Shown here piece after piece: positions 14,818 to 22,937 of a stretch of 64,000 nt of DNA. Within the stretch, counting starts at the first letter, position 1; each line of letters opens with the position of its first letter. The notes beneath the pieces were generated by a model. The model was not told the origin of the DNA, did not search any database, and saw only the letters and a program-made list of their open reading frames with translations. Origin of the DNA: Labrenzia sp. THAF82 (GTDB lineage: Bacteria; Pseudomonadota; Alphaproteobacteria; Rhizobiales; Stappiaceae). Made by a program: the position numbers and the translations under genes. The stretch lies in the NCBI RefSeq assembly GCF_009363435.1, contig NZ_CP045354.1, positions 3,004,501-3,068,500 of the forward strand, in the 5' to 3' direction.

Positions 14818-15624
14818 ATGGATGGCCTTCATATTGAAAATATTTCCATGCGTTTCGATTTGCCCAACGGAACGCACGTCCAGGCGCTCAAGGATGTCTC
14901 CATTGAGCTGAAGACGGGCGAAATCATGTCGGTTCTCGGACCATCGGGCTGCGGCAAGACAACCTTGTTGAACATATTGGCCGGGTTTCTCGCTCCGACG
15001 GACGGTCAGGTTCGCATGAACGGTCACGTGGTGACCGGGCCGGATGCCGAACGGGGAATGGTGTTCCAAAAGGGCGCTTTGTTTGAGTGGATGAGCGTCC
15101 GCAAGAACGTGGATTTCGGCCCGCGAATGAAGTCGATGCCGAAAAAGCAGCGCGACGAGATCGTCGATCACCTTTTGGAAACGGTTGGGCTTCAGGACTT
15201 CAAGGAAAAGGCAGTTTATGAACTTTCCGGCGGCATGCAACAGCGTGTTGCGCTCGCCAGATGCCTTGCGAACGATCCTGACGTCATATTGATGGATGAA
15301 CCGCTTGGCGCTCTCGACGCGCTGACGCGTGAAAAAATGCAAGGTCTCGTGCTGAAGCTTTGGAAAGAAACAGGCAAGACCGTCATTCTGATCACACACT
15401 CGGTTGAAGAGGCGCTGCTGCTTGGGGAACGCCTGTTGGTGATGGCCCCAAGGCCGGGACGCATTCACAAGGAATACCGACTTCCTTTCGCTGATCGTGG
15501 CGTGAACATGGATTTGCGCGAGGTCAAGAAAAGCGAAGGCTTTGCTGAAAAACGGGAAGAAATCCTGTCGATGATCTGGGAAATGGAAGAAGAAATCATG
15601 GGCAGATCGGAGACAGCAGCATGA
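14818..15624 (+). CDS. tauB: Taurine ABC transporter, ATP-binding protein
   Basis: This 268-residue ATPase belongs to the nitrate/sulfonate/taurine importer group. Walker A is GPSGCGKTT (residues 41-49), the Q-loop is in VFQKGALFEW, the signature is ELSGGMQQRV, Walker B is VILMDEPLGALD and the switch histidine is in LITHSVEEA. The ATG at 14818 is chosen because GGAG lies 10 bases upstream and the family begins here; an in-frame TTG at 14734 would start immediately after the tauA stop and run through the attenuator hairpin. Its last four bases overlap the start of tauC (ATGA), implying translational coupling. Confidence 0.95.
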   Translation: MDGLHIENISMRFDLPNGTHVQALKDVSIELKTGEIMSVLGPSGCGKTTLLNILAGFLAPTDGQVRMNGHVVTGPDAERGMVFQKGALFEWMSVRKNVDFGPRMKSMPKKQRDEIVDHLLETVGLQDFKEKAVYELSGGMQQRVALARCLANDPDVILMDEPLGALDALTREKMQGLVLKLWKETGKTVILITHSVEEALLLGERLLVMAPRPGRIHKEYRLPFADRGVNMDLREVKKSEGFAEKREEILSMIWEMEEEIMGRSETAA

Positions 15625-16883
15625 CCGGATCCGTTGTCTTCCTAATTTACGCCGGCCTGTTTCTGGCCAGTTTTTTCCTCGTCCGGTATCTCAGCGGCAA
15701 GCTGCAACGGGGACAGGACTTCACGAGCCTGAAAACCGTTACCTTCGGTGATGAAAGTGCGATCACGCCCAACAGGGCCGCGTCCGTGATTTCAATTGTG
15801 GTGATCTTCTTCATCTGGGGTGCCTTCACCGGCTCCAAATGGGTGCCGGTTCACGTTCCAGGCCCGTTTGTAGGAGAGACGTCCTTTACCTATACGGCCA
15901 CGGACGCTAGCGGAAAATCTGCTGATGCCACGGTCGATGTGATCGTTCACGAGCCTGGTGTGAAAGCCGACAAGCCGGAGGTCGCGGCCTCCGACGGGTT
16001 TGCCCAGAACGATTCTGGCACCGTTGGTGCCTGGCGGTCTGTTCTTCTGAAAGTCACGCGGAATGACGGTGAGGGCGCGGAAGTAACTGCTGTCGACGGT
16101 CAACCGATATCGGCTGGTCAAAGTGTTAGTGTTGAAAACGGCACCGTCACCATGACGCCGAAAGGCTCACTAAGCTTCCAGCCAAGCAAGGGCTTGCAGA
16201 TGGAACCCATCTGGATGCCGGCACCTGAAGCGGTGGTCGTCCGGTTTGCGGAGATTGCTTCTCAAGGCTATCAGAACTTTACCTTGTGGGAGCACCTTGG
16301 CTGGTCGCTCTTGCGCGTGGTTGCGGGCTTCCTGCTTGGGTCGCTTATCGGCATTCCGCTTGGTTATGCGATGGGCTTGTCCAGTTGGGTGCGCGGCTGG
16401 TTCGATCCGATCGTCGAATTCATGCGACCTGTGCCACCGCTTGCTCTGATCCCACTGGTCATCATCTGGTTCGGCATCTGGGAAACCGGCAAGATCGTAC
16501 TGCTGTTCCTGGCAGCTCTCTGGATCATGACAATTGCGGCAAGGGCGGGGGTCTCTGGCGTGAACATCACCAAGGTTCATGCCGCGTATTCCCTCGGGGC
16601 CAGCAAACGGCAGATCCTGCAATATGTCATCGTGCCCAATTCCCTACCGGAAATCTTCACCGGTGCGCGCGTTGCCATGGGCGTTTGTTGGGGAACGGTG
16701 GTTGCGGCTGAACTTGTCGCGGCTCAAAAGGGCGCGGGTATGATGATCATCGCAGCGTCCAAGTTCCAGCTGACGGACATTGTCATCATGGGGATCATCC
16801 TCATTGGCATTGTCGGCTACAGCATTGATATTCTGATGCGTTTTGCCGAACGAATTCTGGTGCCGTGGAAAGGCCGGTCCTGA
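15621..16883 (+). CDS. tauC: Taurine ABC transporter permease with an Ig/cadherin-like extracytoplasmic insert
   Basis: The C-terminal part (about residues 225-415) is a normal BPD_transp_1 permease with the EAA-loop segment AAYSLGASKRQILQYVIVPN. The protein is 420 residues, well over the ~250-280 usual for TauC/SsuC. The extra length is a helix at 5-22, a second at 54-72, and about 120 residues (76-195) reading like cadherin/VCBS-type beta-sandwich repeats: FTYTATDASGKSADATVDVI, later VTRNDGEGAEVTAVDG and VTMTPKGSLSFQPS. The insert follows a membrane helix, so it is probably periplasmic, where it could contact TauA or the cell wall. The frame is uninterrupted and follows tauB by a 4-base overlap. 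Confidence 0.92.
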   Translation: MTGSVVFLIYAGLFLASFFLVRYLSGKLQRGQDFTSLKTVTFGDESAITPNRAASVISIVVIFFIWGAFTGSKWVPVHVPGPFVGETSFTYTATDASGKSADATVDVIVHEPGVKADKPEVAASDGFAQNDSGTVGAWRSVLLKVTRNDGEGAEVTAVDGQPISAGQSVSVENGTVTMTPKGSLSFQPSKGLQMEPIWMPAPEAVVVRFAEIASQGYQNFTLWEHLGWSLLRVVAGFLLGSLIGIPLGYAMGLSSWVRGWFDPIVEFMRPVPPLALIPLVIIWFGIWETGKIVLLFLAALWIMTIAARAGVSGVNITKVHAAYSLGASKRQILQYVIVPNSLPEIFTGARVAMGVCWGTVVAAELVAAQKGAGMMIIAASKFQLTDIVIMGIILIGIVGYSIDILMRFAERILVPWKGRS

Positions 16884-16907
16884 CAAAGGAAACACGAATG
16901 AAATCTG

Positions 16908-16941
16908 CGGCAGCTCCAATCACATCTGGTTGGTGCTGCCG
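16908..16941 (+). terminator. Hairpin after tauC, probable operon end
   Basis: CGGCAGC (16908-16914) pairs with GCTGCCG (16935-16941), and inside it CCAA pairs with TTGG across a T-T mismatch, giving 11 pairs in all. It starts 25 bases after the tauC stop. There is no T tract, so it may be a weak or Rho-assisted end, or a 3' protective structure. Confidence 0.35.
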
Positions 16942-17314
16942 TACGTTCAGCTACGTTGCAGCCACATCGATTCGGTATTGAGGCAGCGTTTGATCACTGC
17001 ATCTTTACTGGCCAAGCACATCTCGAATCATTGACATTTTCATTCGGTTGAACGAACGCTGACGCGAAGTTTCGGGAGGCGTTTTTGTTTTGTTTATCCA
17101 GGTCTCTGAGTGTCATATGCACTGGTTTCAAAAAGAGCGTCTAATCCCATTTTAAGTATAGATTTCAAGAGTTAGGCATGTAGCCGTCATTTAGAAGAAC
17201 AAGTTCCTGAAGGAGGCGTCACTCGTTTTCGCACAGGGCATACTCATCTTTTGATTTTGATCAAGACTCCATAACCCACGATGGCCGACCTTTTGGGTTT
17301 TCAGGGAGGGCTGG
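16942..17314. other. Noncoding, AT-rich stretch
   Basis: No convincing gene was seen. The base composition turns visibly AT-richer than the flanking taurine operon, and it marks the left side of the stretch that runs to tRNA-Thr. A Shine-Dalgarno-like GGGAGGG at 17304-17310 precedes the next small gene. Confidence 0.5.
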
Positions 17315-17518
17315 TTGCGACTGTTCCGTACATATCTTTTGCACAACGGTACGAGAGTGTCCGGCAGCCAGAAAATCATTCGCGCGGAAAATGCCCAGTC
17401 TGCTGCGGAAATCGTTGCCGGAAAAAAACTTCGCCAAACAGGCTCCGAGCACGAGGTTCGCGTTGAAGTCCATTCCGTTGAACCTGCCCAAGGCCCGCTC
17501 TTCTTCTATTTGCTTTGA
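17315..17518 (+). CDS. Small hypothetical protein
   Basis: This 67-residue frame starts at TTG, four bases after a strong GGGAGGG ribosome-binding sequence. It is basic in the middle (IVAGKKLRQTG), alternates hydrophobic and charged residues (VRVEVHSVE), and ends in a hydrophobic FFYLL. There is no signal peptide and no recognised family. The pattern AENAQSAAEIVAG...LRQTG resembles small alphaproteobacterial proteins of unknown function, but that is an impression only. The ribosome-binding site is the main support. Other short frames overlap it on both strands. Confidence 0.4.
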   Translation: MRLFRTYLLHNGTRVSGSQKIIRAENAQSAAEIVAGKKLRQTGSEHEVRVEVHSVEPAQGPLFFYLL

Positions 17519-17602
17519 TTAGGTCGAAGCGATTGCTCGGAGGAGACGATTTTCAGCCACGAGCGGCATACAAAATAACAACAAATAAGAAGTTGATAGT
17601 TA

Positions 17603-18358
17603 TTGTGTCCTGGCCGCAAACACGATTTACTTAGTCAAAGACGTTATTTGAATGTTTTCCATTTTATCGTTTCTCGCAAACAAAAATATTTTGAGTTTTT
17701 CATGGTTCGTGGCGCACAAACAGGAAGTCGAAACCCTAATTCTCGTCGCAACAGAGCTGCAAGCTTCGCCCGACATCAACTTTTGCAAAGGGTGCAATCT
17801 CGCAGTCAGGCTTTGCTCCGATCAAAATTGCAAAACAAAGCCAGGGTATTGAGCAGAGAGGAACTTCGCGCGCTAACAAATCCGCGACGGAAGCCAAATA
17901 ATGTCGATGGAAACTACAAAACGCAGCAAGGAATCGTTGCTGAAAACGCCTTGAAACTCGTAGAGGAATACCTTCTGGAAAAACTGAAGCAACATCACAA
18001 CGATCCATCGATGAATGATGCTCAGAGTAAGTTGCTTTTGAAGAATGGTCAGGCCTCAAGGCGAATGACACATGAGTTTGTGCACGGGATGCCACTCGAT
18101 GTAGATGGAAACACCATTCACTTCAAAAGAGGGAGTGGTCAGCCTTACATAGTTGTTTCCGACTTTGAAGAACTACGAAACTATGTGGTTCTTGTGGATG
18201 TGTACGAAGTAACTGTCTCAAATAGTCATGGCTCGCTGCCATGCACCTTTGAGAATCCGGAAGGTGCCGAAATCGTTTTGGCGACACAACCCGCCGCTGC
18301 GATCATGTCACCGGGAAGCTCAATCTTTATCCCAATTGAACAGTTCCTGAGGCGTTAG
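17603..18358 (+). CDS. Hypothetical protein in the AT-rich patch by tRNA-Thr
   Basis: A 251-codon open frame from GTG, with an in-frame ATG at 17702 that may be the true start (218 residues); neither has a good ribosome-binding sequence. The N-terminal third is very basic (many Arg, Gln, Ser). The middle is helical and charged (VEEYLLEKLKQHHNDPS), and the C-terminal part alternates beta-like hydrophobic stretches (YIVVSDFEELRNYVVLVDV). I do not recognise the family. Composition is AT-richer than neighbouring genes, which fits recent acquisition next to a tRNA gene. It could also be a decayed gene. Confidence 0.4.
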   Translation: MCPGRKHDLLSQRRYLNVFHFIVSRKQKYFEFFMVRGAQTGSRNPNSRRNRAASFARHQLLQRVQSRSQALLRSKLQNKARVLSREELRALTNPRRKPNNVDGNYKTQQGIVAENALKLVEEYLLEKLKQHHNDPSMNDAQSKLLLKNGQASRRMTHEFVHGMPLDVDGNTIHFKRGSGQPYIVVSDFEELRNYVVLVDVYEVTVSNSHGSLPCTFENPEGAEIVLATQPAAAIMSPGSSIFIPIEQFLRR

Positions 18359-18648
18359 TTGAGCCGACCGAACACAAGACCTTAGAAGTTTCCAGTGCCG
18401 AGTAGTCGTTACGTCGAGGATTTTGAAGCCGAACGTGTTCGGTACACCAGCAAAAAATTCTGGCCATGTGAGTTGCAACAACGTGCCTGCAACGAAGAAT
18501 TAGTTTGTGCACGAAGTTACACTCAAGAATGCTGATTGTTTTCTGGCGAACCGTCGCACGGAAGTAGGACAACCTCGGCTTCGGCACACCACGATGGAGT
18601 ACGTGGGCGCTGGCACCGTATCAAACAGATTTGCTTTAGAGGGAAAAC
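18359..18648. other. Noncoding gap between hypothetical gene and tRNA-Thr
   Basis: These 290 bases hold no frame worth calling. They lie immediately 3' of the tRNA on its own strand, where integrases usually insert DNA. I saw no integrase and no second copy of the tRNA 3' end within the patch. Confidence 0.45.
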
Positions 18649-18724
18649 TGGTGCCGGCAGCAGGATTCGAACCCGCGACCCCGAGATTACAAATCACGTG
18701 CTCTACCAACTGAGCTATACCGGC
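18649..18724 (-). tRNA. tRNA-Thr (anticodon TGT)
   Basis: The 76-base cloverleaf reads on the minus strand: acceptor GCCGGTA pairs with TGCCGGC, D arm AGCTCAGTTGGTAGAGC, anticodon loop TTTGTAA giving TGT, T arm GCGGG-TTCGAAT-CCTGC, and encoded ACCA. The anticodon stem has a T-T apposition in its middle. Confidence 0.95.
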
Positions 18725-18954
18725 GCCGGGAATGGCTTCTACCAGATTGGCGGCGCTTGTCCATGCCCTTGTGGCAAAAATTCAATTCAAGGCCTCAAAA
18801 AGCTTTCTAACGCCCTAGAAAAGCAGAGATATTTGCTCCGAGACTGTGGATAAATCTGTTTCAGGGCCGGTTACAGTCTATTACAAATTCACTCTGCGGT
18901 CTGTCCGGGTGCTGTGTTATGCCAAATGTCGTGGGCTTTATCGGGAATGCACAA

Positions 18955-20067
18955 ATGAATTTTGCAAAACCAATGGGTTTGACCGCTGCAATCGTCTTTG
19001 CGTCACTCGGCTTTTCGCCAACATCAAAAGCTCACGATATCAAGACCTGCAAATGCGACGAGGCCTGCTACACCAAGGAGGTTGAGACGCTGACCTGTTC
19101 AGGCGGCAAGGCGCGGTTTTCATCTAAAGGGCTGCCAAACGTCAACGATCCGATCATGAGGGGAATCATTGCCACCAATCAGCAATTTCCGTCCGAGCAC
19201 AATTATGAGTTCGAAATCCTTTTGACGCCGCAATTGTCAAACCGGCCGACAAAAACAGAGGCAGGTCCGGTGGGTGTTGCCGTCAATGGTGTTCCGATCT
19301 TTGATCCGAGCACGCAGGGGCCGGTGAATCGGTCGACCGGCAAGCGCCCCAGCGCTTTTGAGGCTGGCGAACTGGATGTCTGTGGCGGCCACGCGGGAAG
19401 AGGAGACGACTATCATTACCACATTGCACCCAAATGCCTGATTGAGGACCTCGGCAAAACATGGGTCGAGGTGGACAAGAAACCGATCGGCTATGCGATG
19501 GACGGGTTTCCGATCCTGGCGCTTGGATGGTTCGACAAAGCGAATGGGGTTGAGAATGCTCTTGATACCTGCCGTGGCATGAAAGACGAGACCGGAGATT
19601 ACTTTTACAACGTAAAGACCACTTCCGATTGGGATGTGCTCAATTGTCTTTCCGGACGCCCGCAGAATTTTGCGCGCGACCGTTGGCTTCACCGCGTGGA
19701 TCGTACCGGCAAGGAAATCACCGGCATTCCCATCCGATTTGCCATCAAGGACAGCAGCCGGAACTCATATGGCGGCGATGTCTGTCACGTCATGACGGGT
19801 ATGCTCCAGGGCGAACAGGTGCTCCAGACAAACGGTACAGCGCGGCGGGTCGGGGCCGAGGAGGGAAGCCTCTTTTATTGTAACAATGCCTGCTACGGCC
19901 TCTTTTTCGAAGCAGACAAAAGCAGGGCTATTCGCGGCCGGGCGATCTATTTCGACTATATCGCATCCGGGTGCCCTGGCGGATTCAATGTATCCGAGCT
20001 CAAAACATTTGCCCCTTACGAAGGACCGGCGCAGACTCGAAAAGGTCCCCCCGGAACAGGACGATAA
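18955..20067 (+). CDS. Secreted YHYH-domain protein
   Basis: A 370-residue exported protein. ATG at 18955 is preferred because a compact signal peptide follows (MNFAKPMGLTAAIVFASLGF, cleavage near SKA-HD) and CGGGA lies about ten bases upstream; an ATG at 18919 is possible but has no clear ribosome-binding site. The mature N-terminus is cysteine-rich (CKCDEACY...LTCSGG). The central part has the YHYH-family hallmark DDYHYHIAPKCL followed by IGYAMDGFPI. The biochemical role of YHYH proteins is not established; histidine-rich motifs suggest metal binding. It lies alone between tRNA-Thr and an MFS gene. Confidence 0.8.
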   Translation: MNFAKPMGLTAAIVFASLGFSPTSKAHDIKTCKCDEACYTKEVETLTCSGGKARFSSKGLPNVNDPIMRGIIATNQQFPSEHNYEFEILLTPQLSNRPTKTEAGPVGVAVNGVPIFDPSTQGPVNRSTGKRPSAFEAGELDVCGGHAGRGDDYHYHIAPKCLIEDLGKTWVEVDKKPIGYAMDGFPILALGWFDKANGVENALDTCRGMKDETGDYFYNVKTTSDWDVLNCLSGRPQNFARDRWLHRVDRTGKEITGIPIRFAIKDSSRNSYGGDVCHVMTGMLQGEQVLQTNGTARRVGAEEGSLFYCNNACYGLFFEADKSRAIRGRAIYFDYIASGCPGGFNVSELKTFAPYEGPAQTRKGPPGTGR

Positions 20068-20184
20068 GCGGATACCTGCCGAACCCGGCGAAATTCGTGT
20101 AATGCTGTTCATCGACAACCCAAAATGAGTCGCGCCGGGTAAAGGTTATCGTGGTGCGACCAGTCTTCTTCGAACAGGGATTAC

Positions 20185-21363
20185 ATGACGCGGGCACAGC
20201 GCATCTGCCTGATCTTTTTTCTACAGCCAATCGCGCTTGGTGCGTGGTTGCCGCATATTCCTGGCATTCAGACGACACTGGGTCTTAGCAACAGCGAGCT
20301 TGCCTTCGCTCTGATTGGTGCTCCGATCGGGACGCTGACAACGCTGCTTTTTGCCGGACGTATTGCCAACTGGCTGGGTGCTCGGCGGATTACGCTGGTG
20401 CTTTATCCGGTATTTCTGCTTGTCATGCTTTTGCCGTTCATGGCGACGTCACAATGGCTCTTGATGGCAGCACTTGCCTGCATGGGCAGTTCCCTATCCC
20501 TATTGGAATTGGGTCTGAACGTACTTGCCGACGAATATGAAAAGGACACTGGCGGCAAGGTCATGAGCGTTGCCCACGGGTGTTGGAGTTTCGGATTGTT
20601 GACCGGAACGCTGATCGGGTCGGCGGTTGCAGGCCTGGGGTGGTCGCCGTTGATCGCCGGACTGGCGATTGCCCTTGTGGTTGAAGCGCTGGTGTTGCCA
20701 TCGACGCTTAAGATGCCGGTTGCCGAAGCGCCAGCCAGCGCGGAGGATCATGCGGTTGGTTTTCGAATGCCGCACCCTTTGTTGCTTGGCGTCTGTGTTT
20801 TTACGTTCGGCACAACAATCGTCGAAGGCGCCATTGCGGACTGGGCGGCAGTGTTCCTGCGAGATGCGTTTGCTGCGAGCCCGGGTCTGGCCGGTCTCGG
20901 TATTTCCGTCTTTTCTCTCTGTCTTGCGTCAACGCGTCTCCTGGGTGACAGGCTTCGCCAAGTGGCAGAGCCTGGCAGGCTAGGCCAGATCCTTGCGTCG
21001 GTCGGTCTGGTTGGCCTGGGTATCATCTGGGTAGCGCCGGGCGTACCGGTAGCGCTTCTGGGGCTTGGTATTCTTGGTATTGGTGCTGCGCTTGCGTTTC
21101 CGTTGGGTGTCTCTGCCGCGTCAGCAGCCCCGGGAACAAGCGCGGCCTCGAATGTTGCCATTCTCTCCTTTATCGCGTTGTTGGGATTTCTGCTCGGGCC
21201 GTTGACGATTGGTCCGGTTGCCGATGCCTACGGCATTCGCACCGGTCTTATGGTGCTCGCGCCGACACTTTTCCTGAGCCTGATCCTTGCTCCCTTCCTG
21301 ACGCGCGCCGGCAACTGGCGCGGACACCGTGGTGCGAGCGGTGCGGCTGACATCGCAGAATGA
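20185..21363 (+). CDS. MFS transporter
   Basis: The 392 residues make a 12-helix major-facilitator protein. The family loop between helices 2 and 3 is visible as AGRIANWLGARRITLV, and a long central loop (VAEAPASAEDHAVGFRMP) divides two six-helix halves. The first half resembles the YbjJ/fucose-permease-like branch (LLELGLNVLADEYE; MSVAHGCWSFGLLTG). The substrate cannot be assigned from sequence. It starts 117 bases after the YHYH gene on the same strand and converges on rlmB. Confidence 0.85.
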   Translation: MTRAQRICLIFFLQPIALGAWLPHIPGIQTTLGLSNSELAFALIGAPIGTLTTLLFAGRIANWLGARRITLVLYPVFLLVMLLPFMATSQWLLMAALACMGSSLSLLELGLNVLADEYEKDTGGKVMSVAHGCWSFGLLTGTLIGSAVAGLGWSPLIAGLAIALVVEALVLPSTLKMPVAEAPASAEDHAVGFRMPHPLLLGVCVFTFGTTIVEGAIADWAAVFLRDAFAASPGLAGLGISVFSLCLASTRLLGDRLRQVAEPGRLGQILASVGLVGLGIIWVAPGVPVALLGLGILGIGAALAFPLGVSAASAAPGTSAASNVAILSFIALLGFLLGPLTIGPVADAYGIRTGLMVLAPTLFLSLILAPFLTRAGNWRGHRGASGAADIAE

Positions 21364-21440
21364 ATTTCATTTGCGCGGTGTTGAGAAGGATTGAGGGGGC
21401 CAACCGTCGAAGCCGGCGTTTCCTGAAAACTTTGAAAGAG

Positions 21441-21462
21441 GCGAAGGCTGCCTTGCCTTCGC
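21441..21462. terminator. Possible bidirectional hairpin between MFS gene and rlmB
   Basis: GCGAAGGC (21441-21448), loop TGCCTT, GCCTTCGC (21455-21462) is a perfect 8-bp stem in the convergent gap. No T tract is present on either side, so terminator function is uncertain. Confidence 0.3.
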
Positions 21463-21536
21463 TTCAGCGTCGAAGCAGGACTAGCTGGTGATAGACCGGA
21501 CACCTTCTTGGGCAGACAGCATTCAAGGCTTGTTGC

Positions 21537-22358
21537 CTAGAGACCCATCTTCATGCGCGCGACGTATAGCGACAGCACGGCTGCGTTGGAGACGTTCAGG
21601 GAGCGGATTTCTCCCGGCATATCGAGACGTGCTGTCAGGCCACAGGCTTCACGCACACCCTGGCGCACGCCTTTGCCCTCCGATCCCAGAACCAGAACGG
21701 TCTTGTCGGTAAAGGGCGTCTCTTCCAGGCTCGCCGGGCCGTCGCTGTCCAAAGCAACGCAGGAAAATCCCTGATCCTGCATTTCTGCAACGAAGCGGGC
21801 CATGTTCTTCACCCTGACATGCTTGATCATGTCCAGCGCGCCGGAGGCGGATTTGGCAAGAACAGAGCCTTCTTCGGGGGCATGGCGTTCGGTGGTAACG
21901 ACCGCATCGGCGTCAAGCGCAACCGCCGACCTTAAGATCGCGCCGACATTATGAGGGTCGGTGACCTGATCGAGTGCCAGAATCAGCCGCGCACCTTTGA
22001 GGTGCTCCGCTCCATAGGCGGGCAGGGGATCGGCCTCCAAGATCATGCCCTGGTGGACGGCATCCTTGGTGACCATGCGATCGAGTGCGCGTGGCATCAT
22101 AGTTTCCACCGTCACATCGATCTTGACGCCGCGTTCCTCCAGGCGGCGTTGTGCGTTTTCCGTCGCAAAGAGCTTCAACCGCTTGCGGTCCTTGTTGGCA
22201 AATGCCGCTTCCACTGTGTGGAGACCATAGAGCAGCACGGGACCTTCCGGCGGTAGGCCTGGGCGGCGCGGGGCAGGTTTGCCCGACCCCTTTCTAAAGG
22301 GACTGCCCGGCTTGCCTCTACCCGATTTGAAGCGCGATGATTTGGTGTTTTCCGTCAT
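21537..22358 (-). CDS. rlmB: 23S rRNA 2'-O-methyltransferase, TrmH/SpoU family (RlmB-like)
   Basis: This 273-residue SPOUT methyltransferase probably methylates the ribose of a guanosine in the 23S peptidyl-transferase region (RlmB role by family). A basic, low-complexity leader (about residues 1-37) precedes the SpoU substrate-binding domain (LLYGLHTVEAAF). The knotted catalytic domain has all three motifs: DPHNVGAILRSA, LGSEGKGV and SLNVSNAA. Other TrmH relatives, such as RlmB paralogues acting on tRNA, cannot be ruled out. It is 75 bases downstream of the thioesterase gene on the same strand. Confidence 0.88.
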   Translation of the reverse strand: MTENTKSSRFKSGRGKPGSPFRKGSGKPAPRRPGLPPEGPVLLYGLHTVEAAFANKDRKRLKLFATENAQRRLEERGVKIDVTVETMMPRALDRMVTKDAVHQGMILEADPLPAYGAEHLKGARLILALDQVTDPHNVGAILRSAVALDADAVVTTERHAPEEGSVLAKSASGALDMIKHVRVKNMARFVAEMQDQGFSCVALDSDGPASLEETPFTDKTVLVLGSEGKGVRQGVREACGLTARLDMPGEIRSLNVSNAAVLSLYVARMKMGL

Positions 22359-22433
22359 AGCGCAGCTCTAGCGTCAAATAGCCCAAAGGGAAAGAGGTGG
22401 CTTTCGGCTCTTCAACAGACAGAAAGCCGTTGT

Positions 22434-22937
22434 TCAGGATGGTTTCATGATCATGCAACTGACCGTGCCATGGGCGATCAGTTTGCCGCTTGCATCGCGC
22501 AGGTCGCCTTCGGACGTTGCCAGTCGTGAACCGCGGTGAACGATGCGGCCTTCGCATATGACCTCGCCGCTATGGGCTTGGAGTGGACGCACCATGTTCA
22601 CGTTGAGCGATGTGGTCGTATAAAACTCGCCGGGCTGCAGCGTCGTGTGGACCGCGCAGGAAAGGGCTGTGTCAATCAGCGTGGAAATCCAGCCGCCATG
22701 AACAGTGCCTAGGGGATTGAGGAATTCTTTCGCCGGTTGGCCGGTGAAAACAGCGCGCCCTTCAGAGAATTCCTTCATACGGATATTGGAGTGCACCATG
22801 ATCGGTGGCGCGGGAAGGTCTCCGGCCATCATGCGCTCGAAAATGTCGAGGCCGGTCATCTCATGAAAGGCCTTTTTGGGCAGGGCGCCGAGCTCATGTG
22901 TTTTTCCGTTTTCAGTAAAAGACTCAGAGTCACTCAT
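22434..22937 (-). CDS. Hotdog-fold (PaaI-type) thioesterase
   Basis: The 167-residue protein contains the hotdog core LNPLGTVHGGWISTLIDTALSCAV, where the HGG segment and following acidic residue form the thioesterase site in PaaI/YbdB relatives. It probably hydrolyses an acyl- or aryl-CoA; the substrate is unknown. Its start overlaps the end of marR by four bases (ATGA), so the two are translated together, suggesting that MarR controls it in response to an aromatic or lipophilic compound (inference). Confidence 0.83.
   Translation of the reverse strand: MSDSESFTENGKTHELGALPKKAFHEMTGLDIFERMMAGDLPAPPIMVHSNIRMKEFSEGRAVFTGQPAKEFLNPLGTVHGGWISTLIDTALSCAVHTTLQPGEFYTTTSLNVNMVRPLQAHSGEVICEGRIVHRGSRLATSEGDLRDASGKLIAHGTVSCMIMKPS

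Noticed and set aside
16898..16981. A 27-codon frame (MKSAAAPITSGW...) just after tauC with AAAGGA upstream
   Set aside because: It lies over a perfect hairpin, is very short and has no recognisable features; could be a gene remnant but cannot be supported.
18507..18853. Short frames crossing tRNA-Thr on both strands
   Set aside because: They translate the tRNA sequence itself (AGSRIRTRDP-like text is a classic tRNA artefact).
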